In this document: in pieces, positions 10,664 to 18,465 of the stretch
Layout: each line of letters opens with the position of its first letter
Numbering within the stretch: the stretch's first letter is position 1
NCBI GenBank assembly: GCA_040755725.1
Contig: JBFMAI010000006.1
Coordinates: 1-48,457, forward strand
Source of the DNA: JBFMAI01 sp040755725
Lineage (GTDB): Bacteria > Planctomycetota > Phycisphaerae > UBA1845 > Fen-1342
DNA: 48,457 nt
Direction of reading: 5' to 3'
The notes under the pieces: generated by a model
Told to the model about the DNA's origin: nothing
Seen by the model: the letters and a program-made list of their open reading frames with translations, nothing else
Database searches by the model: none
Made by a program: the position numbers and the translations under genes

Positions 10664-11098
10664 TCAGTGGGGGGCCAGCGTCAAGACCACGAAGGCCGCG
10701 GCCAGGGCGGCAACGCTCAGGATGAGACCCGCTACCGCTTGACGGCGACGATAACGGGCGTGCCACGCGTCCCACGTGGTGGCAATCGCGCGGACGACCG
10801 ACGCGTCCAGCGGCCCGGTTACGCCGGCGAACTCGACGGTGAGATCCGGCTGTCGCCAGCGGGCGGGGACAAGCAGCCCGTCCCACAACGCCGTCAGCCA
10901 CGTTGCCAGGTCCGGCCAGATGACCCGTTTCACCTGGCCGGCGGCGACGGCGCGGTCCACGTCGTCGGCGTCGCCCGGGCGAATCCACGTTACCTGCGCG
11001 ACTCCGCTTGCGGCGAGGCGGGCCCGCACGACCGCCGCAGCCGGTCCGTCCGGGTCACAGACGACCATGACCTCACCGACACCGTCGGGTCCGTTCAT
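10664..11098 (-). CDS. Tail-anchored hypothetical protein
   Basis: A 144-residue protein whose ATG overlaps the stop of the CPBP protease gene in an ATGA (11095-11098), so translation is probably coupled. Residues 1-115 look soluble: MVVCDPDGPAAAVVRARLAA, then WIRPGDADDVDRAVAAG and VKRVIWPDLATWL. This alternation suggests a small alpha/beta fold. The C-terminus is one transmembrane helix (AVAGLILSVAALAAAFVVLT) ending APH. It could be a recombinase- or resolvase-like N-terminal fold, but I see no catalytic serine motif and make no functional claim. Last gene of the DUF2007-LpxL-CPBP operon. Confidence 0.7.
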   Translation of the reverse strand: MNGPDGVGEVMVVCDPDGPAAAVVRARLAASGVAQVTWIRPGDADDVDRAVAAGQVKRVIWPDLATWLTALWDGLLVPARWRQPDLTVEFAGVTGPLDASVVRAIATTWDAWHARYRRRQAVAGLILSVAALAAAFVVLTLAPH

Positions 11099-12039
11099 TG
11101 TCCACCACCAAAGTGCTGCCAGAGGTTGAGCGTGAGAAGCGTCAGGGCGACGATGCCGACCGCGCCGGCGTAAGGAAAGATGCTGGCGCCGACGAGCCAG
11201 GCCGGCCCGGTGTAGCGAATCACGGGCCGGACGGCCATCAGGACCAGGACGCCGCCGGCGTGCAGGCCGAGCGACAGCCACAACGCCCCGGTCAGGTAGA
11301 ACGCCACGCACAACAACGCCCCCAGCGCCAGGTGACCGGGGAACGTCCAATACCGCTTGACGGGCCGCAAGTAGTGGGCGGCGGCGAAGAGCCCCGCCCC
11401 GAGGGGCAACGCCACCCGCGGGCCGAACGACTCCAGTAGCCCCGCCAGCAGCACGGCGCGGAACAGCAGCTCCTCGACCAGAGCCACGAGGGCGGCGGTG
11501 AGCGGGACGGCGGCGAAGCGCCGCACCAGCCGGCGGGGATCGTGCCGCACCGCGAAACGCACGTTCTCGGTCAACAGCCACGCCAAGTACAGCAGCGCGA
11601 GGTACAGAACCGCCGCTGCGACACCGAAAACCAGCTCGGCGGGCCGTGGGCCGAGCGGGAAGAACGCCGCGTAGTAGGCCCACGGGGTCTGTCCGCGTAG
11701 CAGGGGGTACGCCACGAGCACCGCCGCCAACGCGGCGTAGGTGACCGCCCGCTCCCCGCTTCGCAACGTGGCCGTGCCGTGCGGACCCCGCGCTGGCGCT
11801 CGCGGCTCACCCGCACAATGCGGACCCCTCGCTGGCGCTCGGGGCTCGTCAGCGGGCGAGACGCCCGCAGTCCCCTCGGCCGGCGAGACGCCGGCGCTCC
11901 CCTGTAGCGCCGGACCTCCGAGTCCGGCGTCCTTCGCCTGCGGCGACGGTGGCGGATCCGGCACGGCCGCACGCCGGCGTAGTATCTGCCCAGCCCCCAG
12001 TACAACTGCCAGCAAGACCATCAATCCCAGGGCCAGCAT
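11095..12039 (-). CDS. CPBP (Abi/CAAX) family intramembrane metalloprotease with repeat-derived insert
   Basis: A multi-pass membrane protein of 314 residues. The CPBP catalytic motifs are present and intact: VEELLFR (Glu189, Glu190, Arg194), FAAAH (Phe218, His222) and LGLHAGG (His260). The family includes prenyl-protein endopeptidases and bacteriocin-immunity proteases. Between the first membrane helix (residues 1-20) and the second (about 98), residues 36-95 are a low-complexity stretch (PALQGSAGVSPAEG, then two copies of EPRAPARGPH). This is the direct translation of dispersed DNA repeats and is probably not part of the original enzyme. The start lies 4 nt after the LpxL-like stop, so the genes are one operon. 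Confidence 0.88.
   Translation of the reverse strand: MLALGLMVLLAVVLGAGQILRRRAAVPDPPPSPQAKDAGLGGPALQGSAGVSPAEGTAGVSPADEPRAPARGPHCAGEPRAPARGPHGTATLRSGERAVTYAALAAVLVAYPLLRGQTPWAYYAAFFPLGPRPAELVFGVAAAVLYLALLYLAWLLTENVRFAVRHDPRRLVRRFAAVPLTAALVALVEELLFRAVLLAGLLESFGPRVALPLGAGLFAAAHYLRPVKRYWTFPGHLALGALLCVAFYLTGALWLSLGLHAGGVLVLMAVRPVIRYTGPAWLVGASIFPYAGAVGIVALTLLTLNLWQHFGGGQ
11755..11934. repeat. Dispersed palindromic repeats translated inside the CPBP gene
   Basis: A mosaic of at least three short repeat units: gtagcgccggacctccgag (related to 9158 and 26757), ggcgagacgccggcgctcc with gcgggcgagacgcccgcag (related to 28098 and 28993), and two copies of a cgctggcgctcg(c/g)ggctc unit (related to 9105). 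The total length, about 180 nt, is a multiple of three, so the reading frame survives. Confidence 0.7.
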
Positions 12040-12043
12040 GGGG

Positions 12044-13078
12044 TCAAGTCACTCCCGAGCAGGCCGGTGCGGGGCAGGTTGCGCCCCGGTGCGGGGTGGC
12101 CGTCGGCCCGACGTAGCGCGGGTCGCCGCGAAAGACGCGCGTCCAGCGCTTGTCGCCCCAGAGGTACCACAGGGGGGTCTGCTCGACGAGGAAGCGCTCC
12201 AGGGCGGCGGCGAACCACTGCACGCCGGCGGCCACCACTTCGCGCCGACCCTCGCGCCCCATTCCGGGCGCTACAAAGGGGCCGCGCACGGCGAGTCGCT
12301 GACCCATTGGCGTGCGCTGGGCCATCAGGAAGAACAACGGGGCGCCGGTCCGTGCCGCCAGTGCCGCCGGCCCGGCGGGCAAGTAGACCTCGCGCTCGAA
12401 GAAACGTACCGGAGTACCCACGTCGCGTTTCTGCGGCAGGTCGGGCGTGATGAACAGCACGCGACCGGCCTGGACGGCCGCGCCCATCGCGCTGAGCCGG
12501 GCCAGCGGTCGGGCGGCGTCACGGGGTTCGGCGATCCACTGCACACCGCTGGCCCGGTACCAGCGCTCTTTGGCAACCTGCCGCGTCGTGTCGGCGCTGT
12601 GCCGCAGATACACCGTCAGCGGCAGTTCCTGGTTCAGCCGCGTCAGCCCGAGCAGGTAGTTGGCGATGTGCGGCCCCACCAGGATGATCCCTCGATCCGG
12701 AGCGATGACCTCACGCAATCGGCGAATGGACTCGTCGAGATCGACCTGATCACGCGCGATACGGGCCAGATCGTCCGGCCGACCGGCCAGCGCGTGCAGG
12801 GCTCCGGCGAAGTGCTGACCGAGCTGCTCGAAGTAACCCCGGTGACCGGCCGGGGTGAACACGCTTGCGGCGCGCATGTTGTCGGCGACCACGCGCGCCA
12901 CGATGGGCATCCGCGGTCCCAGCCGCGCGACCACGCGGCCGACCCACTCGGCCCCCGCGGGCCGCAGCCGCGGGGCGACGCGCACGGCCAACCCCGTCAG
13001 CCGGGACGTGACCCACCGCCGGGCGGACCGCCGGGCGTCACGACGGCGAGGCGGATCACGGGTTTGGTCAACGGTCAT
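12044..13078 (-). CDS. LpxL/HtrB-like lysophospholipid acyltransferase homologue
   Basis: 344 residues resembling the lipid A late acyltransferase family (LpxL/MsbB, PF03279), which transfers acyl chains to lipid A or related lipids at the inner membrane. Supporting features are an Arg-rich N-terminus, the IILVGPHIANYLLGL block where the family has its HX4(D/E) active site, the downstream LFITPDLPQKRDVGTPVRFF (family D..G...P..FFG-like block), PAGPAALAARTGAPLFFL, and the C-terminal PLWYLWGDKRW. The catalytic acid of HX4(D/E) is not seen: the sequence is HIANYL. Either chemistry differs or the enzyme is inactive. Start at 13078; no clear ribosome-binding site. Operon with its DUF2007 and CPBP neighbours. 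Confidence 0.78.
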   Translation of the reverse strand: MTVDQTRDPPRRRDARRSARRWVTSRLTGLAVRVAPRLRPAGAEWVGRVVARLGPRMPIVARVVADNMRAASVFTPAGHRGYFEQLGQHFAGALHALAGRPDDLARIARDQVDLDESIRRLREVIAPDRGIILVGPHIANYLLGLTRLNQELPLTVYLRHSADTTRQVAKERWYRASGVQWIAEPRDAARPLARLSAMGAAVQAGRVLFITPDLPQKRDVGTPVRFFEREVYLPAGPAALAARTGAPLFFLMAQRTPMGQRLAVRGPFVAPGMGREGRREVVAAGVQWFAAALERFLVEQTPLWYLWGDKRWTRVFRGDPRYVGPTATPHRGATCPAPACSGVT

Positions 13079-13087
13079 CCGGCGGGC

Positions 13088-13399
13088 TCAGTGGTTCCGT
13101 CGCGCGCAGCGCCAACATTCGGAAAACTGCCCCTCGATCTCCTCGCCGCAGTCCGGGCAGACCCACGGCGGCCGGGGTGCGTCGCGTGCCGGGCGGCGCT
13201 GCGCCAGGATTTCCTGTGCCGCCGGCGCGTCCTCGTCGTTGACCCATACGGACGGGGCCGTCGCGGGCGTGGCCGGGATTTCGCCGCGCACGCCCCACAG
13301 GGCCAGGCCCTGCACCACGGCGCGGACGCCGTGATCCAGGAGCAGATCGCAGGCCAGTTGGGCGTCGGCGGGATCAGCGGCGGCGTACACGCGGACCAT
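13088..13399 (-). CDS. DUF2007 domain protein with C-terminal zinc ribbon
   Basis: 103 residues. The N-terminal 65 residues (MVRVYAAADPADAQLACDLL, then LDHGVRAVVQG) match the DUF2007 putative signal-transducing fold. The C-terminus is a zinc ribbon with CPDC and CWRC pairs spaced 12 residues apart. AGGAAGGA lies about 6 nt before the ATG at 13399. It heads the operon, 9 nt before the acyltransferase gene. Function is not known; a small cytosolic regulator is plausible. Confidence 0.78.
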   Translation of the reverse strand: MVRVYAAADPADAQLACDLLLDHGVRAVVQGLALWGVRGEIPATPATAPSVWVNDEDAPAAQEILAQRRPARDAPRPPWVCPDCGEEIEGQFSECWRCARRNH

Positions 13400-13528
13400 G
13401 CCGTCCTTCCTTGGCGATTCAGGATAGCGTCCCAGGGTGCCCCGGCAAGCCGGGCCGTGAGGACGCCACGGCCGGGCGTGCGCGGGTGCCGGAAGGGGTT
13501 TCTCGTCAGAATCGCGCCGGGCGCGGGC

Positions 13529-13534
13529 TATAAT
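13529..13534 (+). promoter_or_regulatory. Candidate -10 box for the dockerin-domain gene
   Basis: A perfect TATAAT inside a very GC-rich stretch, 49 nt before the ATG at 13583. The -35 region is not convincing. Confidence 0.45.
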
Positions 13535-13582
13535 CGCGCGGCCGAAGCGAGTCGAGCAGCAACGCAGAACGAGGAGAATGCC

Positions 13583-14497
13583 ATGTTGACAGCGAGTTCA
13601 TCGCGCGCGCCCATTCCTTGCCGCCGTGTCGGGTTGGCTGCCACCCTGTTGCTGGCGGGCGCCGCCACGCTGCCGGTCCTGGCCGGCCCGAGCGCCACCG
13701 TCACCTGCGGCCAGCCGCGGAAGGACGGGGGCGTTACGGCAAAGTTCTACGTCTGGGCGGATGCGAAGGGCAAACACGGCATGAGCTACGAGTGTGAAGT
13801 CACGGGCATCCGTGGGAACATGACGCCCGCCCAGAAGGCCGCGCGCATTGCCAGCGAGCTGAACGCCTGCTTCAAAAAGAAGCGGGCTGGCATCCGGGCC
13901 ACCGCCGCCGGTCCGGTCGTTACCGTGACCGACGATCGGCAAGTGCAGCACGGCGTGGAGTGTACGAAGTGGGTGGACACGACCAACGAGCCCACCAGCG
14001 CTGAATCCGCGGAAATCCCCGGGGAGTTCGCCTACGCGGGCACGGCCCGGCTCGACGGGCTTCCGACGGAGGGTTTCGCCCTGCTCGTGATCGACAACCA
14101 GGCCGCGCTGGCCTCAACGGCAGTACCCAGCGTGCTGGAGGTCTACCAGCAGTGGCAGCTCGTGCTGGGCGGCGTCGTGACACCGATCGGCCTCCTGCTG
14201 GAGCCACGCACCGGCATCGGCCGCACCTACTTCGCGTTCGACCTCACCGACCCCGGGTTGGACATCACCGTCGAGCTGGTGCGGCTGGAGACGCGCGCGC
14301 TGGTGCTCGGTGACACAAACTGCGACGGGTCGCTCAACTTCGGCGACATCAACCCGTTCGTGCTAATGCTCACCAACCCGGCCGCTTGGCAGGCTGCCCA
14401 CCCGGACTGCCTGATGGCCGTGGGCGACATCAACGGCGACGGAATGGTCGATTTTGGAGACATCAACGAGTTTGTCGGGCTGCTGGCCGGGTCGTAA
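13583..14497 (+). CDS. Secreted protein with C-terminal dockerin-like calcium loops
   Basis: 304 residues; GAGGAG lies 6 nt before the ATG at 13583, which is why the much longer upstream frame is discarded. An Arg-containing signal peptide ends near PVLAGP (about residue 34). The middle (about 35-235) is a domain of unknown family with two cysteines. The last 65 residues carry two EF-hand-like loops, GDTNCDGSLNFGDINPF and GDINGDGMVDFGDINEF. The Asp/Asn/Asp positions fit type I dockerin calcium loops, and this exact pattern is frequent in secreted Phycisphaerae proteins. No cohesin partner is visible, so whether the domain anchors the protein is unknown. Confidence 0.87.
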   Translation: MLTASSSRAPIPCRRVGLAATLLLAGAATLPVLAGPSATVTCGQPRKDGGVTAKFYVWADAKGKHGMSYECEVTGIRGNMTPAQKAARIASELNACFKKKRAGIRATAAGPVVTVTDDRQVQHGVECTKWVDTTNEPTSAESAEIPGEFAYAGTARLDGLPTEGFALLVIDNQAALASTAVPSVLEVYQQWQLVLGGVVTPIGLLLEPRTGIGRTYFAFDLTDPGLDITVELVRLETRALVLGDTNCDGSLNFGDINPFVLMLTNPAAWQAAHPDCLMAVGDINGDGMVDFGDINEFVGLLAGS

Positions 14498-14704
14498 GCC
14501 CGGAAACCGCCGCACCAACGGTCGGGCGCGGGCTGGGCGGCCCCCGGGGACTGCCCGGCCCCCCGCAATCCGGCTACAATCCCCGGCTGGGCCGACGGGA
14601 TGGATGGTCCACCCTCGATGGCTCGGCATTCACGCATACCGGCGGATACCAGCCGGTTGCCCGGTCGTGCGACCTGAATTCGCCGCCGGCGCAGGAGCAA
14701 GAAA

Positions 14705-15421
14705 ATGTTTTGCAGCAAGCGGAACGTATGGCTGACGGGGTTGGTGTTGGCGTTCGGGGCGACCGCCGTTCTGGCAGAGGACCTCGAGACCGTGGAGAAG
14801 AAGCTGGTCGAGGCGTTCCGCAAGCACAAGTCGGTGACGGCCAAGATCAACATGACGTCGCGGATGGAAATGCCCGGGATGCTCATGGAAATGGACGGGC
14901 AGGGGACGATGGAAATGGCACGCCGCGACGACAAGACGTTGGTGCGCATGGAAATGAAGACCACCATGAACAACAAGGTCGGGGAGGAAGTCACCAAGAT
15001 GGAACAGCAGACCCTCACGGTCGTGGACGGCGAGGCAGCGTATGTCCTGACGGAGATGATGGGGCAGAAGACAGCGATGAAGTCCAAGATCGACCCGCAG
15101 ATGGGCGGCGATCCGCAGGCCCTGTTCGCCAATCTCCGCAAGGACCACACGCTCAAGCTGCTGCCGGACGAGACGCTGGACGGCCGCAAGATGTACGTGA
15201 TCGAAGGCACGCCCAAGGAGAAGCCCGAAGTCGGGCCGGCCAAGCAGATCTACTACTTCGACCAGGACAGCGGGTTCATGGCCAAGTTCGCCATGTTCAA
15301 CGCCGACGGCAAGCCGATGACCACGATGACCTACACCGATCTCAAGTTCGACGCGTCCATCGACCCCGATCACTTCAAGTTCAAGGCGCCCCCGGGCGTC
15401 CAGGTGATGGAACAGCCGTAA
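14705..15421 (+). CDS. LolA-like outer-membrane lipoprotein-sorting family protein
   Basis: 238 residues with a signal peptide (MFCSKRNVWLTGLVLAFGAT, cleavage near VLAED). The mature protein has the LolA/LolB-like half-barrel pattern: a helix LETVEKKLVEAFRKHKSVTA, a Met-rich run of alternating strands, and a late strand block QIYYFDQDSGFMAKFAMFNA. It ends in DPDHFKFKAPPGVQVME, which is typical of this family's closing P-x-G motif. Such proteins bind lipids or lipoproteins in the periplasm. GGAG lies 10 nt before the start. Methionine content between residues 45 and 125 is unusually high; metal binding is possible but unproven. Confidence 0.8.
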   Translation: MFCSKRNVWLTGLVLAFGATAVLAEDLETVEKKLVEAFRKHKSVTAKINMTSRMEMPGMLMEMDGQGTMEMARRDDKTLVRMEMKTTMNNKVGEEVTKMEQQTLTVVDGEAAYVLTEMMGQKTAMKSKIDPQMGGDPQALFANLRKDHTLKLLPDETLDGRKMYVIEGTPKEKPEVGPAKQIYYFDQDSGFMAKFAMFNADGKPMTTMTYTDLKFDASIDPDHFKFKAPPGVQVMEQP

Positions 15422-15440
15422 ACGCCGGCGTGAACGAAGA

Positions 15441-15507
15441 ACGCCCGCGGCTCGGCCTGCGTCCCCGACCGGAATCAGCCGGGGCCGCGGACTGACGCCG
15501 CGGGCGT
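15441..15507 (+). other. Large inverted repeat after the LolA-like gene
   Basis: An 11-bp perfect pair (15441-15451 with 15497-15507) encloses a smaller CCCCG/CGGGG hairpin. There is no T-run, so termination is possible but not proven. Confidence 0.4.
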
Positions 15508-15552
15508 CGTCATCTTCCAGACCCGCAGGCGAGGCGGCCAGAACCGCCGATC

Positions 15553-15608
15553 AGAACCCCGCACGCCAGTGCGGGGTCCAGCGGCCCACCACCTGCGTGG
15601 TGGGTTCT
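15553..15608. repeat. AGAACCC-type cloverleaf repeat, copy 1
   Basis: A 56-nt element bounded by a 7-nt inverted repeat AGAACCC/GGGTTCT. It encloses two perfect hairpins, CCCGCAC-GCCA-GTGCGGG and CCCACCAC-CTGC-GTGGTGGG. It lies between convergent genes. Copies 2 and 3 are at 19794-19839 and 18005-18061, and a half copy is near 26720. Confidence 0.8.
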
Positions 15609-15618
15609 GTCGGCAGCT

Positions 15619-16470
15619 CTAGATACCGGCCGCGACTTCCTTGCGCTCCCCGGGCTGGCCGGCCACGGCCGCGATGGCTTGGTGGGCCGCCACGATGCGG
15701 GCTTTGATGAGTTCGACCGACGCCGTGGTCTGGCAGCGCGTCTTCATGTCACCACCCGGGTACTCGCACTTCTTGCCGCTGTCGTCGGCACTCTTTCCCG
15801 AGCACGTGCGCTTCGCCGATCCGGCACAGCCGGCCTCTTTGGTGTCGGCGACCTGCTTCACGGTGACCTTCTCGACCGCCGCCCGGGCCGCCTCGGCCGC
15901 CTTGTCCGCTTGGTTCCGGTCGGTGAACGTGAACGACGCCACGCGGAAGTTGACCTCGCCCCCGCACTCGCGGGCCAACGCCTGCGCCGCAATGGGGCAG
16001 CCGACGCACTTGTCGCCGACGGCGAACTGCACGATTGTCATCTGTTCGAGATACGTCGTCAGAACGGTCTCGTACGCCTTCAGCGCTTCGAGTTTGTCGG
16101 CATACTCGGTCTCCCCTACGACGTAGCGAAGAGTGGCGTCGGAGGCCTTGGCCTGTTCGGCGGCCTTCCGCGGGCAAACGAGCGTCTGGTCGCCCAGCTT
16201 GTACTTCATCAGGGGCATGCCAGTGGCCATGACGCCCTGGCCCGGGCAGCCGCCCTTGCACGCGGCGGCGCAGGCCGCGTCACACTTACCCACACAAGCC
16301 GACTCGCACTTCTTATTGCACGTCGCGGAACAAGCCGCGCCGTTTTTCGTGGCGGCGGTCTGGGCGGTCGCGGCGTCGCCGGACGATTTGTCCTTGTAAC
16401 ACTGTGCGGATGTTGAAGATACGAACGACAGGGCGAGAACGATAACAGCGGTGGCAAGCGCGGTCTTCAT
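15619..16470 (-). CDS. Secreted Cys-rich protein with internal duplication
   Basis: 283 residues from ATG 16470; an ATG at 16494 would add eight residues. A signal peptide ends near SSTSAQ. Residues about 25-75 hold a dense Cys block (CNKKCESACVGKCDAACAAAC, spacing of 3-4) ending KGGCPGQG. Two related modules of about 58 residues follow. Both run (V/L)GD-xx-x-x-CP-xAA-x-x-A, then an x-(Y/F)RV or YVV strand, and then an acidic helix. Module 1 starts MKYKLGDQTLVCP and module 2 starts VQFAVGDKCVGCP. A third Cys cluster sits near the C-terminus. The cysteines suggest metal or redox chemistry in the periplasm (inference). I recognise similar planctomycete hypotheticals but no function. Confidence 0.78.
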   Translation of the reverse strand: MKTALATAVIVLALSFVSSTSAQCYKDKSSGDAATAQTAATKNGAACSATCNKKCESACVGKCDAACAAACKGGCPGQGVMATGMPLMKYKLGDQTLVCPRKAAEQAKASDATLRYVVGETEYADKLEALKAYETVLTTYLEQMTIVQFAVGDKCVGCPIAAQALARECGGEVNFRVASFTFTDRNQADKAAEAARAAVEKVTVKQVADTKEAGCAGSAKRTCSGKSADDSGKKCEYPGGDMKTRCQTTASVELIKARIVAAHQAIAAVAGQPGERKEVAAGI

Positions 16471-16596
16471 TCCATGTACTCCAATCTTGGTCATGTGGTC
16501 CTAATTTATCGGACTCTCTTGCGCTGAGAGAGCACCGGCGACACGTTCTGGCGTTGCGGAGGACGCGACGCGTCCCAGCTCGACCCGCTGCTTTAT

Positions 16597-16624
16597 ATGG
16601 TACTGATTCTATGCGGTTTGTCAA
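16597..16624 (-). promoter_or_regulatory. Promoter of the duplicated Cys-rich protein gene
   Basis: Perfect TTGACA (16624-16619 on the minus strand), a 16-nt spacer and TACCAT (4 of 6), with an AT-rich tail (ATATAAAG). It predicts a leader of about 120 nt. Confidence 0.6.
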
Positions 16625-16726
16625 ACGCAATTGGCGAAAGGGGGCGGACGCCGTGGGCTCTCGGGCGACGAGATTCGCGAGGCTCGGGCTACCGGCGTGA
16701 TTTTTTCGGGGTTGGGGAGATAAGTC

Positions 16727-16755
16727 TTGACCCGGGTTGTCCCGGTGGATAGTCT
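16727..16755 (+). promoter_or_regulatory. Candidate promoter of the first PEP-CTERM gene
   Basis: TTGACC (5 of 6), a 17-nt spacer and TAGTCT (3 of 6). It predicts a leader of about 195 nt. Confidence 0.45.
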
Positions 16756-16777
16756 GGAGGTGGGTAGGCAGGCAGTT

Positions 16778-16804
16778 GGCGGAAGGAGGCATCATTTCTC
16801 CGCC
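16778..16804 (+). promoter_or_regulatory. Leader hairpin presenting GGAGG, PEP-CTERM gene 1
   Basis: GGCGGA (16778-16783) pairs with TCCGCC (16799-16804) around a 15-nt loop holding AGGAGG. The decamer CGGAAGGAGG (16780-16789) recurs in the leader of the second PEP-CTERM gene at 18254-18263. It is about 155 nt upstream of the start, so it is not that gene's ribosome-binding site. Confidence 0.45.
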
Positions 16805-16957
16805 GGCGTAGCCTCAGTTCAAAATGAGGCGTTTGTTGCGGCCGGTTTGAAGCCGGATGCTCTCGACGCCAACGCGTCGAAATCGGTTCTGTCGTCGCCG
16901 GTGCGGATATGCGCCCACACCGGCGGGAACACTGAGCGCAGGAGTGAGGAGTAGGAC

Positions 16958-17710
16958 ATGAGACATCTGGTAGTGGTGGCAATCCTTGGATTGGCCGCCG
17001 GGTCGGCGATGGCCGCGTGGTACGACAATTTTGACTCGTACACGCTCGGCTCCATCAACGGCCAGGGCGGCTGGACGGGCTGGGACAACACCCCGGCCTA
17101 TGCCGGCGTGGTAAGCAACGAAATCGCCCGTAGCTCCCCCAACTCGCAGTTGATCGCGGGCACCGCGGACTCGGTGCAGCAGTACACCGGCTACAACAGC
17201 GGCACGTACGAGTACGTGGCGTGGCAGTACGTCCCCGGTAACATGACCGGGAACTCGTACTTCATCATGCTCAGCAAGTACGTCCCCGGCAGCTCGGCGT
17301 CGAACGTTTGGTGCGTCCAGCTCGACTTCAACGGCGCGACCAAGCAGATCGTCGGCGACTGCGGCGGCAACGACAACGTGACGCTGCCGTACATCTCGGA
17401 CCAGTGGGTCGAGATCAAGGTGAAGTACTACCTGGATCCCGCCCCGGTCGGCGATTGGGTGCAAATCTACTACAACGGCACCCTGCTCGATGACCCGGCG
17501 CTGCCGAATCACGCCACCCTCGGCGGCGGCTACAAGCTGACCGGCGGCGTGTTCGGGAACCAGAGCCCGGCCGGCCCGCTCGACATTGCGGCGGTGGACC
17601 TGTTCGCCAACAACGCGACCAAGGTCTTCTACGACGACATGTCGTTGGATGTGCCCGAGCCGGCGAGCTTCCTGTTGCTCGCGGTGCTCGGACTGCTGCG
17701 TCGCCGCTAG
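16958..17710 (+). CDS. PEP-CTERM sorted exoprotein, paralogue 1
   Basis: 250 residues. Signal peptide MRHLVVVAILGLAAGSAMAA; GAGGAG about 9 nt before the ATG. The mature domain starts WYDNFDSYTLGS and continues GGWTGWDN, then ARSSPNS, AWQYVPGN and QWVEIKVKYYLD. This is a beta-sandwich-like pattern shared with the paralogue at 18466. The C-terminus is a PEP-CTERM signal: VPEP, then ASFLLLAVLGLL, then RRR. Such tails are processed by exosortase (XrtA-type systems), which links the protein to exopolysaccharide-producing cells. No exosortase gene is in the window. The mature domain is probably a carbohydrate-binding-like fold (inference). Confidence 0.9.
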   Translation: MRHLVVVAILGLAAGSAMAAWYDNFDSYTLGSINGQGGWTGWDNTPAYAGVVSNEIARSSPNSQLIAGTADSVQQYTGYNSGTYEYVAWQYVPGNMTGNSYFIMLSKYVPGSSASNVWCVQLDFNGATKQIVGDCGGNDNVTLPYISDQWVEIKVKYYLDPAPVGDWVQIYYNGTLLDDPALPNHATLGGGYKLTGGVFGNQSPAGPLDIAAVDLFANNATKVFYDDMSLDVPEPASFLLLAVLGLLRRR

Positions 17711-17748
17711 GCCGGAGCGGCACACTGTAGGTTTCTCTACGGTCCGAC

Positions 17749-17787
17749 GGGCCGGCGCGGTGTAAGTATGCCCGCGCCGGCCCCTTT
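17749..17787 (+). terminator. Intrinsic terminator after PEP-CTERM gene 1
   Basis: A perfect 12-bp stem GGGCCGGCGCGG / CCGCGCCGGCCC (17749-17760 with 17772-17783), an 11-nt loop, then CTTTGTT. Confidence 0.8.
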
Positions 17788-18004
17788 GTTCGCACGGCTT
17801 GTGGCGTCTGCCCCGGCGCGGGACCGGCGCCACCTCGGGCGCGCACAGGACGTGCGCATCGGACCGTATACAAACCTCGGGGCCGCATGGTCACGCCGGG
17901 TGCGCACGAGACAGAGGGTTTTCGCCGGCACGCTTGCCCCCGCGCTGGATCCAGAGTCAGATCCTAGGCGGGTTCCTGGGGCCCGTCGGCTTACAGCTCC
18001 TAGC

Positions 18005-18061
18005 AGAACCCGCCACGGAAGTGGTGGGGTGCGGAGCCCCCGCACCGGCGTGCGGGGTTCT
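18005..18061. repeat. AGAACCC-type cloverleaf repeat, copy 3 (inverted)
   Basis: Bounded by AGAACCC (18005-18011) and GGGTTCT (18055-18061). The two inner hairpins, CCCGCCAC-GGAA-GTGGTGGG and GCAC/GTGC, are in the opposite order to copy 1, so the element is inserted in the other orientation. Confidence 0.75.
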
Positions 18062-18207
18062 GATAGGCACTCTTGGTCGGGCGGGCGAGGCTCCCATCGA
18101 GCCGACTGCCCGAGCCCGGACATGGGTGGCCACGGTCCTCGCCCAGCAACCTCCCGGGGAAAGCCGCCGGGCGGAGCCCGGAATCGGCCGACTCGGACCG
18201 ATTTTCG

Positions 18208-18236
18208 TTGACAGGCGTTCTCGGACGTGCTAGAAG
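18208..18236 (+). promoter_or_regulatory. Promoter of the second PEP-CTERM gene
   Basis: Perfect TTGACA (18208-18213), a 17-nt spacer and TAGAAG (4 of 6, 18231-18236). It predicts a leader of about 220 nt. Confidence 0.65.
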
Positions 18237-18252
18237 AGATTATGAGGAGATG

Positions 18253-18270
18253 ACGGAAGGAGGTTTCCGT
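18253..18270 (+). promoter_or_regulatory. Leader hairpin presenting GGAGG, PEP-CTERM gene 2
   Basis: ACGGAA (18253-18258), loop GGAGGT, TTCCGT (18265-18270): a perfect 6-bp hairpin with GGAGG exposed in the loop, about 200 nt before the start codon. It shares CGGAAGGAGG with the hairpin at 16778-16804. Confidence 0.5.
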
Positions 18271-18465
18271 TCCTCCATAGCGCTTCAGGGCCCTGCGCCG
18301 TCTGTTGCTGACCGGCGGTTGGGCTTCGCGTGGCCGTCACGTCCGTACCTCACATCTGTGCCTGGTCTGGTAGTGCGTGGCAATCGGTTGGGAGAGGCTC
18401 CGCTCACGCAACGCGGCGTCGCGCTTGGCGCGTGGACGGGCCGGGACAAGTGGAGGAGGTGGCTT

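Larger units (their letters stand above)
16471..16957. other. Divergent intergenic region with two promoters
   Basis: Separates the minus-strand Cys-rich gene from the first PEP-CTERM gene. It contains a promoter for each gene (16597-16624 and 16727-16755), a small CTCTC/GAGAG hairpin at 16514-16530 in the minus-strand leader, and the hairpin at 16778-16804 in the plus-strand leader. A T6 run at 16700-16706 lacks a good stem. Confidence 0.5.
17711..18465. other. Intergenic region between the two PEP-CTERM genes
   Basis: About 755 bp without a supportable gene. In order it holds a terminator (17749-17787), a Pro/Arg-coding-like but motif-free stretch, an AGAACCC-type repeat (18005-18061), a promoter (18208-18236) and a leader of about 220 nt with a hairpin near its start. 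Confidence 0.55.

Noticed and set aside
11741..13582. 614-codon upstream extension of the dockerin-domain gene
   Set aside because: It runs opposite three well-supported minus-strand genes; the ATG at 13583 has GAGGAG and a signal peptide.
16690..16712. T-run terminator (GATTTTTTCGG)
   Set aside because: Only a weak, distant ACGCCG/CGGCGT pair is available and no plus-strand gene ends nearby.
18073..18465. N-terminal extension of the second PEP-CTERM gene
   Set aside because: The promoter and leader lie here and the ATG at 18466 has its own ribosome-binding site and signal peptide.
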